Shown: positions 42,514 to 53,407 of the stretch, in pieces | Position numbering within the stretch: position 1 is the stretch's first letter | How the letters are laid out: each line of letters starts with the position of its first letter | Assembly (NCBI RefSeq): GCF_041346945.1 | Contig: NZ_CP166850.1 | Coordinates: forward strand, 5,502,501 to 5,566,500 | Length of the DNA: 64,000 nucleotides | DNA from: Amycolatopsis sp. cg9 | Lineage (GTDB): Bacteria; Actinomycetota; Actinomycetes; Mycobacteriales; Pseudonocardiaceae | Direction: 5' to 3' | Position numbers and translations under genes: made by a program | The notes under the pieces: model-generated | Databases searched by the model: none | Told to the model about the DNA's origin: nothing | Seen by the model: the letters and a program-made list of their open reading frames with translations, nothing else

Positions 42514-43697
42514 ATGTTGCGCTGGATCACCGCAGGTGAATCGCACGGACCCGCGCTGGCCGCCGTGCTCGAAGGGATGCCCGCCGGCGTCGCCGTCACC
42601 ACCGCCGACGTCACCGAGCAGCTGGCCCGGCGCCGCCTCGGCTTCGGCCGCAGCCCGCGGATGGGCTTCGAGACCGACCACATCGAGTTCCTCGGCGGCG
42701 TGCGGCACGGCCGCACCCAGGGCGGCCCGGTCGCCGTGCAGATCGAGAACGCCGAGTGGCCCAAGTGGGAGCAGGTCATGGCGGCCGACCCGGTCGACCC
42801 GCAGGTGCTCGAGGGCCTCGCGCGCAACGAACCGCTCACCCGGCCCCGCCCGGGCCACGCGGACCTGCCCGGCATGCAGAAGTACGGCTTCGACGAGGCC
42901 CGTCCCGTCCTGGAGCGCGCCAGCGCCCGCGAGACGGCGTCGCGGACCGCACTCGGCACCGTCGCGCGCAACTACCTGAAGCAGCTGCTCGGGGTCGAGA
43001 TCCTCAGCCACGTCGTCTCGATCGGCGGCGCGGACGCCCCCGAGGGCCCGCTGCCGGTCGCGGCCGACCTGCCCGCCATCGACGAGAGCCCGGTGCGCGC
43101 CTTCAGCCAGGAAGGCACCGACGCGATGGTCGCCGAGGTCGACGCCGTGCGGAAGGCGGGCGACACCGTCGGCGGCGTGATCGAGGTCCTCGCCTACGGC
43201 CTCCCGCCGGGCCTCGGCTCCCACGTCCACTGGGACCGGCGGCTCGACGCGCGGCTGGCCGGCGCGCTCATGGGCGTCCAGGCGATGAAGGGCGTCGAGG
43301 TCGGCGACGGCTTCACCACCGCGCGCCGCTGGGGCAGCCAGGCGCACGACGAGATCGACCGCGGCACCGGCCCGGTCGGCGTCACCCGCCGGTCCAACCG
43401 CGCGGGCGGCCTCGAAGGCGGCATCACCAACGGCGAGCCGCTGCGCGTGCGCGTGGCCATGAAGCCGATCTCGACCGTCCCCAAAGCACTGTCCACAGTG
43501 GACGTCAAGACGGGCGAGCCCGCGGTGGCGATCCACCAGCGGTCCGACGTCTGCGCCGTGCCGCGCGCCGGGGTCGTGCTGGAGTCCGTGGTGGCGCTCG
43601 TCCTCGCCGACGCCGCGCTGGAGAAGTTCGGCGGCGACTCCCTCGTCGAGGGCAAGCGCAACGCCGAGGCGTACCTGAAGGCCCTCGAGGAGCGGTG

Positions 43698-43701
<4 letters not shown>
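42514..43701 (+). CDS. aroC: Chorismate synthase
   Basis: Cytosolic FMN-dependent lyase of 395 aa making chorismate from EPSP. It starts [15 protein letters not shown] with the conserved GESHG, and has [19 protein letters not shown] and [19 protein letters not shown], the flavin/substrate loops. It opens the aroC-aroK-aroB-aroQ operon in which every pair overlaps by 4 bp. Confidence 0.98.
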
Positions 43702-45761
<2,060 letters not shown>

Positions 45762-45765
<4 letters not shown>

Positions 45766-46691
45766 CGCTGCCGGCCACCCCGCGCTTGACGCTGCGGCCG
45801 CTGACCGAGGCGGATCGCGAGGCCGTGGTGAAGGTGTTCGCCGACCCGGAGATGAGCCGCTTCTTCGCGGCGGACTTCTCGGACCCGGCGGCGGCGAGCG
45901 CGATGGTCGATCGGCGCCTGGCTTTTCACGGCCCGCCCGGCCAGGGCCACTGGGTGATCGAGCGCGACGGCGAGGTGATCGGCGTCGCGCACCTGCGCCC
46001 GTCGTCGGAACTGCCCGGCGGGGTGCCGGAGCTGGGCTACTACGTGGCGAGCGCGCACGCCGGGCAGGGCCTGGCCACCGAGGCCGCCCGGGCGGTGCTG
46101 GACCACGGCTTCGGCACGCTGGGCCTCCCGGCGATCTGGGCGCTGGTGCACGAAAACAACGCGGCGAGCCGCAAGGTGGCCGCCCGCCTGGGTTTCCTCG
46201 ACGTCGGCACCGGCGTCCACTACGGCGACCTGCACCGGGTCCTGGTCGCGCTGCCGTCCGGCCACGGCCGCCCGCACCACCTCGAGCTGTGGGTCCCGGA
46301 CCTCGCCGAGGCGGAGCGGAGCTGGGGCTGGCTGCTGGGCGAGCTGGGCTGGCGGGAGTTCCAGCGCTGGCCCGCGGGCGTCAGCTGGCGCCTCGGCGGG
46401 ACGTACCTGGTGGCGGAGGCTTCACCGGCGCTGAGCGCGGCGGAGCACGAGCGCACCCGACCGGGCCTCAACCACCTGGCCCTGCACGTGGCCACCCGCG
46501 CGGAGGTCGACGACCTGGCGGCCCGGGCCGGTGCCCACGGTTGGCGGCCGTTGTTCGCGGACCGGTACCCGTACGCGGGCGGAACCGCGCACTACGCGGC
46601 TTACCTCGAGAACGACGCGGGCTTCGAGGTGGAGCTGGTGGCGCTGGAGGGCCCGCCACCGCCGGGAGTGACGCCGGGCCGCCACCGCTGA
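45762..46691 (+). CDS. GNAT acetyltransferase fused to a VOC domain
   Basis: Protein of 309 aa in two parts. Residues ~1-165 are a RimJ/RimL-type GNAT ([20 protein letters not shown], acetyl-CoA loop [30 protein letters not shown]). Residues ~170-300 are a glyoxalase-like VOC domain ([55 protein letters not shown]). GTG overlaps the aroQ stop, so it belongs to the aro operon transcript. The substrate is unknown; the fusion suggests a small molecule bound by the VOC part is acetylated. Confidence 0.83.
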
Positions 46692-46818
46692 GGGTGACAC
46701 CCGGTAGCCGGTTCTCGATCTTCCTCGCCCGCAACGCATCCCGCCTTTGCGCGATCGGGGGACCGTCGACCGGAGCGCCGTCACCCGGGTGGTGTTGCTC
46801 TCGCTACACTCCGATGTC

Positions 46819-48336
46819 GTGCGCCCGTTTCGTCGTGGGGGTCGGCGACCCGCTCGTGCCTTGCTCGCCAGTGTCCTGGCGGGGCTGCTGGTCGCGGGCT
46901 GCACCGAGGGGTACGCGCAGCCGCAGGCGGCGGGGGAGCAGCCCGCCATCGCGGGTGGCGAAACCGCGCCGCGGCCGGCCGATGTCCAGCTCGCTTCCGG
47001 TGAGCCGCGGCAGAGCGGCGGGGTGGTCGCCGCCGGGGGTGCCGACGCCGTCTACAACTACGGGCCCACCGTGATGCTCGACCGCGGGCAGACCCGGATG
47101 TGGTGGTGCAGCCAGTACGGCGGGGCCGGGCCGGCGGGCGACGACATCCTCTACGCGCAGGCGCAGTCGATGGACGGCCCGTTCACCGGGCCCGGCGGCG
47201 GGATCCCGGCGGCCGTCTTCTCCGGCGCGCCCGGGCAGTTCGACGGCATGCACACCTGCGACCCGTCCGTGCTGCGTGTCGGCTCGACCTACTACCTGTA
47301 CTACACCGGCGCGGCGGGCGACCACGCGCTCGGCAACGCGATCGGGCTCGCGACCAGCCCCGACGGCGTGCACTGGACCCGCGCGGCGGGCGGGAAGCCG
47401 ATCCTCGGCCCGTCGCACGACGTGCACCGCGCGAACGTCTACGGCGCCGGCCAGCCGTCGGTGGTCTACCTCGACGGCTGGTTCTACCTGATGTTCACCG
47501 ACACCACCGGCCGCGCCGCGGGCTGGAACGGGGCCGGCCAGTTCGTGCTGCGCTCGCCCGATCCGGCGTTCGGCTCCGGGGTGCAGGCGCTCGACGTCGG
47601 CGGGTTCGTGCCGGTGGCGTCGACGTCGGCGCCGCGCGGGCGATCGGTCGTCGACGGGTTCAGCGCGGACCTGATGTGGGTCGGGGCGCTGGACGCGTTC
47701 GTCGTCGCGCACGAGACCGACGGCGGCACGACCCTCACGTTCTGGACGCCGGACTTCACCGAGAGCCCGTTCCGGCCGGTGCTGATCCCCGGGCCGTGGA
47801 AGGAAGGGCCGGGCCTGGTGCGCCGGGCCGACGGCCACGCGCCGCTGTCGTCGGCGGACCCGTGCGACCGGGTGCCGTTCGACGTGGTCCGCGCGACCGC
47901 GATCGGCGGCGCGAACGCCCCGACCGACCTGCGCCACTTCGGGCTCGACCTGCTGGGCAGCCAGGCGTGCGGCAACCCCGGCCGGACGGCGGCGACCTTC
48001 GACGGCGTCACGATGCCGTCGCCGGAGCGGACGATGGACCTGGTCCGCGCGGGCGTGCGGGTCCGGGTGGACCGGCGCGCCGTGGCGGTGGCGCTGGCCG
48101 GCGAGGTCCTGGAGAAGACGCCCCCGGCGGTGACGGCCCTGCCCCTCGCGGCGCGGCTGCGCTCCGGCGCGGAGGCGGTGCAGGCGCCGGGCAAGGGGTT
48201 CGCGTTCGTGCTGGACGACAAGAAGCGCTGGCGGGTCCCCGACGGCGGCATCGTCGGCAACAACGGCTCGGCCGCCCACCCGGTCACGACGGCCCAGTGG
48301 GACGGCTACCCGAAGGGCCGCTCCCTGGTGGGCTGA
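46819..48336 (+). CDS. Lipoprotein with a GH43/GH32-like beta-propeller
   Basis: Exported protein of 505 aa with the lipoprotein signal ALLASVLAGLLVAGC (lipidated Cys28). The body reads like a five-bladed glycosidase propeller (YNYGPTVMLDRGQTRMWWC, GMHTCDPSVLRVGSTYYLYY, GQPSVVYLDGWFYLMFTDTT) as in GH43/GH32/GH68-type proteins. I cannot identify a full catalytic triad, so it may bind rather than cleave glycans. GTG 46819 stands 8 nt after TACACT (46805-46810), pointing to a leaderless start. Its stop codon lies inside a repeat shared with the convergent gene. Confidence 0.72.
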   Translation: MRPFRRGGRRPARALLASVLAGLLVAGCTEGYAQPQAAGEQPAIAGGETAPRPADVQLASGEPRQSGGVVAAGGADAVYNYGPTVMLDRGQTRMWWCSQYGGAGPAGDDILYAQAQSMDGPFTGPGGGIPAAVFSGAPGQFDGMHTCDPSVLRVGSTYYLYYTGAAGDHALGNAIGLATSPDGVHWTRAAGGKPILGPSHDVHRANVYGAGQPSVVYLDGWFYLMFTDTTGRAAGWNGAGQFVLRSPDPAFGSGVQALDVGGFVPVASTSAPRGRSVVDGFSADLMWVGALDAFVVAHETDGGTTLTFWTPDFTESPFRPVLIPGPWKEGPGLVRRADGHAPLSSADPCDRVPFDVVRATAIGGANAPTDLRHFGLDLLGSQACGNPGRTAATFDGVTMPSPERTMDLVRAGVRVRVDRRAVAVALAGEVLEKTPPAVTALPLAARLRSGAEAVQAPGKGFAFVLDDKKRWRVPDGGIVGNNGSAAHPVTTAQWDGYPKGRSLVG

Positions 48337-48410
48337 AGGGGACGTTCCTCGCATCAGATGCGAGGAACGTCCCCTTCAGCCCACGACATGCGCTGAACGT
48401 CCCCTTCAGC
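48330..48410. repeat. 26-bp perfect palindrome plus a third copy between convergent genes
   Basis: Arms at 48330-48355 and 48357-48382 (core CTGAAGGGGACGTTCCTCGC) are perfectly complementary around one base. A third copy of GAACGTCCCCTTCAGC follows at 48395-48410. The stop codon of the plus-strand gene (48334-48336) and that of the minus-strand gene (48408-48406) both lie within copies of CTGAAGGGGACGTTC. It is a likely bidirectional terminator. Confidence 0.85.
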
Positions 48411-48825
48411 CCGCGCCGTTCTCGCCCGAAGACCGGGAGTGCCCGATCCGGCCGCCCACGAAGAGCCCGAGCCCGGCCGGGACCAGCACCAGCAACGCCG
48501 AGAACGCCGCGCCGCCGGTCAGCGCGCCGCCGAGCTCCGACACGCCCGTCTGGTCGACGAACACCGCCCGCCCGATCACGTACAGGATCCCCGACACGAC
48601 CCCCGTGACCAGCGCGGCGATGAACCACGCGCGGCCGCGGTCGGGCACGCCGCGCCAGGCGTCGAGCGCGCTCCACAGTGCCGCCGCGCCGACCAGGACG
48701 GCCAGGGTCAGGGACACCACCAGGGTCTGGTCCGTCGGGTGGTAAACGGCGTACTTCGCCAGCAGCGTCAGCGCGACGCCGTGCAGCACCGCCATCCCGA
48801 GTCCGCGGATCACCCAAGCGCTCAT
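48406..48825 (-). CDS. Four-helix integral membrane protein
   Basis: Protein of 139 aa with four predicted membrane helices (IRGLGMAVLHGVALTLLAKY, LVVSLTLAVLVGAAALWSAL, FIAALVTGVVSGILYVIGRA, AFSALLVLVPAGLGLFVGG). It resembles the actinobacterial B-4DMT group of small transporters, function unproven. It is divergent from pepQ and its stop lies in a repeat. Confidence 0.72.
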   Translation of the reverse strand: MSAWVIRGLGMAVLHGVALTLLAKYAVYHPTDQTLVVSLTLAVLVGAAALWSALDAWRGVPDRGRAWFIAALVTGVVSGILYVIGRAVFVDQTGVSELGGALTGGAAFSALLVLVPAGLGLFVGGRIGHSRSSGENGAG

Positions 48826-48887
48826 CCTGCGGAGTGTAGGCCAGGTTACTGACGAGTTGCTCGGCCAGCGCGCACTAGGCTGGGCCC

Positions 48888-49976
48888 GTGCCTGAAACCC
48901 ATGGACGACGTCGCGCGGCGCTGCGTGGGCTCCTGACCGGAGCCGGCGTGGACGCGCTGCTGGTCACCGATCTGCTGAACATCCGCTACCTGACCGGGTT
49001 CACCGGTTCCAACGCCGCCGTGCTGCTGCACGCGGGCGGGGACGGCCAGACCCTCTTCTGCACCGACGGCCGCTACACCACGCAGGCCGCGGGGGAGGTG
49101 CCCGACCTCGAGACCGTCGTCGACCGGGCCAGTGCCGCCGCTCTCGTCGCGAGGGCCGCGAAGGATCCCAAGACGTATTCGCGGGTCGGGTTCGAGAGCC
49201 AGCACGTCAGCGTCGAAGAGTACGAAGCGCTCCAGCGGCGGGTGAAGCTCGAACGCACCCCCGGCCTGGTCGAGCAGCTGCGGGTGGTCAAGGACGAAGC
49301 CGAGATCGAAGCGCTGCGCCAGGCGTGCGCCGCCGCCGACCGGGCGCTGGACGACCTGGTCGCCGCCGGCGGCCTCCGGCCCGGGCGGACCGAGCTGGAA
49401 ATCGCCCGTGACCTGGAGAACCGGATGCTGGAGCACGGCTCGGAGGCGCTCAGCTTCGCCTCCATCGTCGCCGCCGGCGCGCACTCGGCCATCCCGCACC
49501 ACCGGCCCACCCACGCCACCCTCGAGCGCGGCGACTTCGTCAAGCTGGACTTCGGTGCCACCGTCGACGGCTACCACTCCGACATGACCCGCACGTTCGT
49601 CCTCGGCGAACCCGCGGCGTGGCAGCGGGAGGTCTACGACCTCGTGCACGCGGCCCAAGCGGCCGGGGTCGGCGCCGTCGTGCCGGGCGCCGAGGTGTCC
49701 GAAGTGGACGCCGCGGCGCGGACGGTGATCGCGGACGCGGGGCACGGCGAGCACTTCGCCCACGGTCTCGGCCACGGCGTCGGCCTGCAGATCCACGAGG
49801 CGCCCAGCTTCGCCGCGACGGGCGTCGGTACACTGTCCGCCGGTATGGCGGTCACCGTCGAGCCCGGCGTGTACCTCGCGGGGCGCGGTGGCGTGCGCAT
49901 CGAGGACACGCTCGTCGTGCGGGCTGGGGAGCCCGAACTCCTCACCCTGAGCACCAAGAACCTCGTGGTCGTCTGA
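48888..49976 (+). CDS. pepQ: Xaa-Pro peptidase (M24B family)
   Basis: Cytosolic metallopeptidase of 362 aa. The N-terminal creatinase domain (LLVTDLLNIRYLTGFTGSNA) is followed by the pita-bread domain with metal ligands in LDFGATVDGYHSDMTRTF (two Asp), GHGVGLQIHEAP (His), VEPGVYL (Glu) and RIEDTLVV (Glu). It precedes efp and nusB, the order seen in mycobacteria and Streptomyces. Confidence 0.94.
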   Translation: MPETHGRRRAALRGLLTGAGVDALLVTDLLNIRYLTGFTGSNAAVLLHAGGDGQTLFCTDGRYTTQAAGEVPDLETVVDRASAAALVARAAKDPKTYSRVGFESQHVSVEEYEALQRRVKLERTPGLVEQLRVVKDEAEIEALRQACAAADRALDDLVAAGGLRPGRTELEIARDLENRMLEHGSEALSFASIVAAGAHSAIPHHRPTHATLERGDFVKLDFGATVDGYHSDMTRTFVLGEPAAWQREVYDLVHAAQAAGVGAVVPGAEVSEVDAAARTVIADAGHGEHFAHGLGHGVGLQIHEAPSFAATGVGTLSAGMAVTVEPGVYLAGRGGVRIEDTLVVRAGEPELLTLSTKNLVVV

Positions 49977-50021
49977 CAGCGGCCCCGAACCCGAAGATTC
50001 GACACAGGAGACTGCAAGCTC

Positions 50022-50585
50022 GTGGCCACGACCAACGACCTGAAGAACGGGCTCGTCCTCAACCTCGAGGGCCAGCTGTGGACCGTCACCGCGTTCCAGC
50101 ACGTCAAGCCGGGCAAGGGCGGTGCGTTCGTGCGCACCACGCTCAAGCACGTGCTCACCGGCAAGGTGGTCGACAAGACGTTCAACGCGGGCACGAAGGT
50201 CGAGACGGCCACGGTGGACCGCCGGAACATGACCTACCTGTACAAGGACGGCCAGGACTTCGTGTTCATGGACGGCGACACCTACGACCAGATCACCGTG
50301 CTGGCCGCGGTCGTCGGCGACAACGCCAACTACATGCTCGAGAACACCGAGGTCCAGGTCGCGGTGCACGAGAACGAGGCGCTCTACGTCGAGCTCCCGA
50401 CCTCGGTCGAGATCATCATCCAGCACACCGACCCGGGCCTGCAGGGCGACCGCTCGACCGGCGGCACCAAGCCGGCGACGCTGGAGACCGGCGCGGAGAT
50501 CCAGGTCCCGCTGTTCCTGTCCACCGGCGAGAAGATCAAGGTCGACACCCGCGACGGCCGTTACCTGGGCCGCGTCTCCAGCTGA
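50022..50585 (+). CDS. efp: Elongation factor P
   Basis: Three-domain KOW/OB protein of 187 aa that relieves ribosome stalling at polyproline. The tip loop is [13 protein letters not shown] with Lys32 at the position modified in E. coli; actinobacteria usually keep this Lys unmodified. AGGAGACTG precedes the GTG. The next gene overlaps its stop by one base. Confidence 0.97.
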   Translation: MATTNDLKNGLVLNLEGQLWTVTAFQHVKPGKGGAFVRTTLKHVLTGKVVDKTFNAGTKVETATVDRRNMTYLYKDGQDFVFMDGDTYDQITVLAAVVGDNANYMLENTEVQVAVHENEALYVELPTSVEIIIQHTDPGLQGDRSTGGTKPATLETGAEIQVPLFLSTGEKIKVDTRDGRYLGRVSS

Positions 50586-51040
50586 TGCCGACTTCGAAAC
50601 CCCACCCGAACCGCGGCGGCGCGATCAGCCGCAGGCAGGCACGCCGCCGCGCGGTGGAAATGCTGTACGAGGCCGCGCAGCGCGACACCGACGCGGTGAC
50701 GCTGCTGGCCGACCGGGTCGGCGCGACCGAGGTCGACCCGATCGCGGACTACACGATCAGCCTGGTCGAAGGCGTGACCGGCCGGAAGCCGCAGATCGAC
50801 GAGCTGCTGGCCGAGCACGCGCAGGGCTGGACCCTGGAGCGGATGCCGAAGGTCGACCTCGCGGTGCTGCGGGTCGGTGTCTACGAGCTGCTCTGGGCCG
50901 AGGACGTGCCGGACCCGGTCGCGATCGACGAGGCCGTCGGCCTGGCGAAGGAACTGTCCACGGACGATTCGCCGCGGTTCGTCAACGGCGTGCTGGGCCG
51001 GATCGGCACGATCGCCGACCGCCTCCGCGCCGTTCTCTGA
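50585..51040 (+). CDS. nusB: Transcription antitermination protein NusB
   Basis: All-helical RNA-binding protein of 151 aa. SRRQARRRAVEMLYEAAQRD is the arginine-rich boxA-binding helix, and DEAVGLAKELSTDDSPRFVN the conserved C-terminal part. It joins NusE/S10 on rRNA boxA. ATG overlaps the efp stop (TGATG). Confidence 0.96.
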   Translation: MPTSKPHPNRGGAISRRQARRRAVEMLYEAAQRDTDAVTLLADRVGATEVDPIADYTISLVEGVTGRKPQIDELLAEHAQGWTLERMPKVDLAVLRVGVYELLWAEDVPDPVAIDEAVGLAKELSTDDSPRFVNGVLGRIGTIADRLRAVL

Positions 51041-51078
51041 GTCGCTGTTCTCCCGTACTGCAAGCCCCCCGACGGCTC

Positions 51079-51116
51079 AGTGAGCGTCTCCAGGTGCCCC
51101 ACTGGAAACGCTCACT
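51079..51116. terminator. Hairpin between convergent nusB and bldD
   Basis: AGTGAGCGT-C-TCCAG (51079-51093) pairs with CTGGA-A-ACGCTCACT (51102-51116), 14 pairs with one C/A mismatch. An outer pair GTACTGCA (51055-51062) / TGCAGTAC (51124-51131) extends the structure. Confidence 0.75.
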
Positions 51117-51140
51117 GCGTCGGTGCAGTACATCGTGCGA

Positions 51141-51629
51141 TCAGTCTTCCTTGGAGGGACGCGCCTCCGGCGGCAGGACACCCCAGTCGATGAGCTGCTC
51201 GGTGAGCTCGCCCGGGGTCATGTCGTAGATGATCGCCAGGGACCGCAGGTCCTCGGTGCGGATCGAGAGCACCTTGCCGTTGTAGTCGCCGCGCTGGCTC
51301 TGGATCGTCGCCGCGTAGCGGGCCAGCGGTCCCACCTTTTCGGCCGGCAGCTGCTGCAGGCGCTCGAGGTTGATCACGATCTTGGTGGCGGGCTCCGCAC
51401 CGGAGGGGACCCGGCCCTCGGGCAGCAGCTCGACCACCGGCACGCCGTAGAAGTCGGCCAGCTCGGCCAGCTTCTGCACGGTGACGGCACGGTCGCCACG
51501 CTCGTACGAGCCGACGACGACGGCCTTCCAGCGCCCACCGGACTTCTGCTCGACCCCGTGCAGGGACAGGCCCTGCTGCTGGCGGATCCCGCGGAGCTTG
51601 GCCCCGAGCGCCTTGGCGTAATCGCCCAT
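51141..51629 (-). CDS. bldD: Developmental regulator BldD
   Basis: Protein of 162 aa. An XRE-type HTH covers residues ~5-65 and the C-terminal domain holds the c-di-GMP signature RGD (113-115)-X8-RTED (124-127), matching RGD-X8-RQDD of Streptomyces BldD with the charged contacts conserved. BldD with tetrameric c-di-GMP represses sporulation genes in Streptomyces. A BldD-type box lies at its own promoter. It sits between nusB and pyrR as in Streptomyces. Confidence 0.95.
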   Translation of the reverse strand: MGDYAKALGAKLRGIRQQQGLSLHGVEQKSGGRWKAVVVGSYERGDRAVTVQKLAELADFYGVPVVELLPEGRVPSGAEPATKIVINLERLQQLPAEKVGPLARYAATIQSQRGDYNGKVLSIRTEDLRSLAIIYDMTPGELTEQLIDWGVLPPEARPSKED

Positions 51630-51696
51630 CTGGTCGTTCTCCGTTCTTCACCCCCCGACCGGTCGGGGTGACCGGTCCAGGGGACTCGCTGAGTCG

Positions 51697-51738
51697 AATA
51701 CTCAGAGTAATGGTTACGCATTGTTGTCACCAGGTCAA
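51697..51738 (-). promoter_or_regulatory. bldD promoter with BldD box
   Basis: Minus-strand TTGACC (51738-51733), 16 bp and TAACCA (51716-51711) form a probable promoter. Directly behind it AATACTCAGAGTAAT (51697-51711) matches the BldD consensus nTnACnC(A/T)GnGTnAn with one mismatch, at the expected start region. BldD bound there would shut off its own gene. Confidence 0.68.
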
Positions 51739-51835
51739 GCAGAAGCTTGCCGCGAATCACGCCACACCACCCGTAAGACTGAGCAAAGTGCCTGCTACTG
51801 TCGGTGGGAAAGCCCCGACCAGCAGGGGAACAGAC

Positions 51836-51870
51836 GTCCTTTAAGGACCCGTCCGGTGAGGCGGGGAAGG
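51836..51870 (+). promoter_or_regulatory. PyrR-binding leader of the pyrimidine operon
   Basis: GTCCTTTAAGGAC (51836-51848) is a small palindrome. Overlapping its last base, CCCGTCCGGTGAGGCGGG (51848-51865) folds into a hairpin whose loop side GTCCGGTGAGGC fits the PyrR-binding consensus ARUCCNGNGAGGYU. The 3' side merges with the ribosome site GGGGAAGGAG of pyrR. No separate terminator is seen, so UMP-loaded PyrR would block translation rather than cause attenuation, as shown for M. smegmatis. Confidence 0.78.
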
Positions 51871-51878
51871 AGTCCGAA

Positions 51879-52478
51879 GTGTCGTCACGTCCGCGTGGCG
51901 CGGCTGGTTCGGCCGGGGAGCGCGAGCTCCTGACGGCCGGCGATGTCGCGCGCACGATCGCCCGAATGGCCCATCAGGTCATCGAAAAGACCGCGAACGG
52001 TGCGGAGAGCACTACCCCGCCCGTGTTGCTCGGCATCCCGTCCCGCGGAACGCCGCTCGCGGCCCGCCTGGCCGACAAGATCGGCGAGTTCTCCGGGGTC
52101 CGCCCGCCGACCGGCGCCCTTGACGTCACCCTCTACCGGGACGACCTCCGCCGCCGCCCGCCGCGCGCGCTCGAACAGACGCAGCTGCCCGCCGACGGCA
52201 TCGACGACCGGGTGGTGATCCTGGTCGACGACGTCCTCTTCTCCGGCCGCACGATCCGGGCCGCGCTCGATGCCCTCCGTGATCACGGCCGCCCCCGCGC
52301 GGTGCAGCTGGCCGTCCTGGTCGACCGCGGTCACCGCGAGCTGCCGATCCGCGCCGACTACGTGGGCAAGAACGTGCCGACCGCGCGCACCGAGGGCGTG
52401 TCCGTCCTGCTGGCCGAGATCGACGGCCGCGACGCGGTTCTGCTGCGCCCGTCCGACGCACCGGGAGAAGAGTCTTGA
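51879..52478 (+). CDS. pyrR: Pyrimidine operon regulator / uracil phosphoribosyltransferase
   Basis: Protein of 199 aa. The PRPP loop is [39 protein letters not shown] and [20 protein letters not shown] complete the PyrR fold. It binds the leader RNA when UMP is high. GGGAAGGAG fixes GTG 51879; the longer frame upstream covers the leader and is not coding. Confidence 0.95.
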   Translation: MSSRPRGAAGSAGERELLTAGDVARTIARMAHQVIEKTANGAESTTPPVLLGIPSRGTPLAARLADKIGEFSGVRPPTGALDVTLYRDDLRRRPPRALEQTQLPADGIDDRVVILVDDVLFSGRTIRAALDALRDHGRPRAVQLAVLVDRGHRELPIRADYVGKNVPTARTEGVSVLLAEIDGRDAVLLRPSDAPGEES

Positions 52479-53407
52479 AGCACCTGCTCGCCACCGACGG
52501 GCTCGACCCGGCGCTGGCCACCGCCGTGCTCGACACCGCCGACGAGCTCAAGCACACGCTGCTCGGCCGCGAGGTCAAGAAGCTGCCGACGCTGCGCGGC
52601 CGCACGGTGATCACCCTGTTCTACGAGAACTCGACGCGCACGCGGGTCTCGTTCGAGATCGCCGGGAAGTGGATGAGCGCCGACGTGATCAACGTCTCCG
52701 CGTCCAGCTCCTCGGTGAACAAGGGCGAGTCGCTGCGGGACACGGCGTTGACGCTGGCCGCCGCGGGCGCCGACTGCGTGATCGTCCGGCACCCCGCCAG
52801 CGGCGCCGCCCAGCGGCTCTCGGAGTGGCTCGCCGAGCCCGGCACGTCCGTGGTCAACGCCGGCGACGGCACCCACGAGCACCCGACGCAGGCGCTGCTC
52901 GACGCGGCCACGCTGCGGGAGCGCCTCGGCTCGCTCAAGGACCGCCGGATCGCGATCGTCGGGGACGTCCTGCACAGCCGCGTCGCGCGCTCGAACATCC
53001 ACCTCCTCGCCGCCCTCGGCGCCGAAGTGGTGCTCGTCGCGCCGCCGACGTTGCTGCCTTACGGAGTCGAAAGCCTGCCGGTGACCGTTTCGCACGACCT
53101 GGACGCCGAGCTGCCCGCGGTCGACGCGGTGATGATGCTGCGCGTGCAGGCCGAACGGATGCACGGCGGGTTCTTCCCCTCCGCCCGCGAGTACTCGATC
53201 GCCTACGGGCTCTCGGAAAAGCGGCAGAAGCTGCTGCCGGACCACGCGGTCGTACTGCACCCCGGTCCGATGCTGCGCGGGATGGAGATCGCGAGCGCGG
53301 TCGCCGACTCCCCGGCCTCGGCCATCACCGAACAGGTCCGCAACGGCGTCCACGTGCGCATGGCGGTCCTCTACCACCTCCTGGCCAGTGAAGGAGCCGC
53401 CGCGTGA
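52475..53407 (+). CDS. pyrB: Aspartate carbamoyltransferase, catalytic subunit
   Basis: Enzyme of 310 aa joining carbamoyl phosphate to aspartate. Carbamoyl-phosphate loop [11 protein letters not shown], the Lys loop [11 protein letters not shown], and the aspartate loop [14 protein letters not shown] are present. No pyrI regulatory subunit is seen. The start is TTG overlapping the pyrR stop (TTGA). Confidence 0.97.
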   Translation: MKHLLATDGLDPALATAVLDTADELKHTLLGREVKKLPTLRGRTVITLFYENSTRTRVSFEIAGKWMSADVINVSASSSSVNKGESLRDTALTLAAAGADCVIVRHPASGAAQRLSEWLAEPGTSVVNAGDGTHEHPTQALLDAATLRERLGSLKDRRIAIVGDVLHSRVARSNIHLLAALGAEVVLVAPPTLLPYGVESLPVTVSHDLDAELPAVDAVMMLRVQAERMHGGFFPSAREYSIAYGLSEKRQKLLPDHAVVLHPGPMLRGMEIASAVADSPASAITEQVRNGVHVRMAVLYHLLASEGAAA

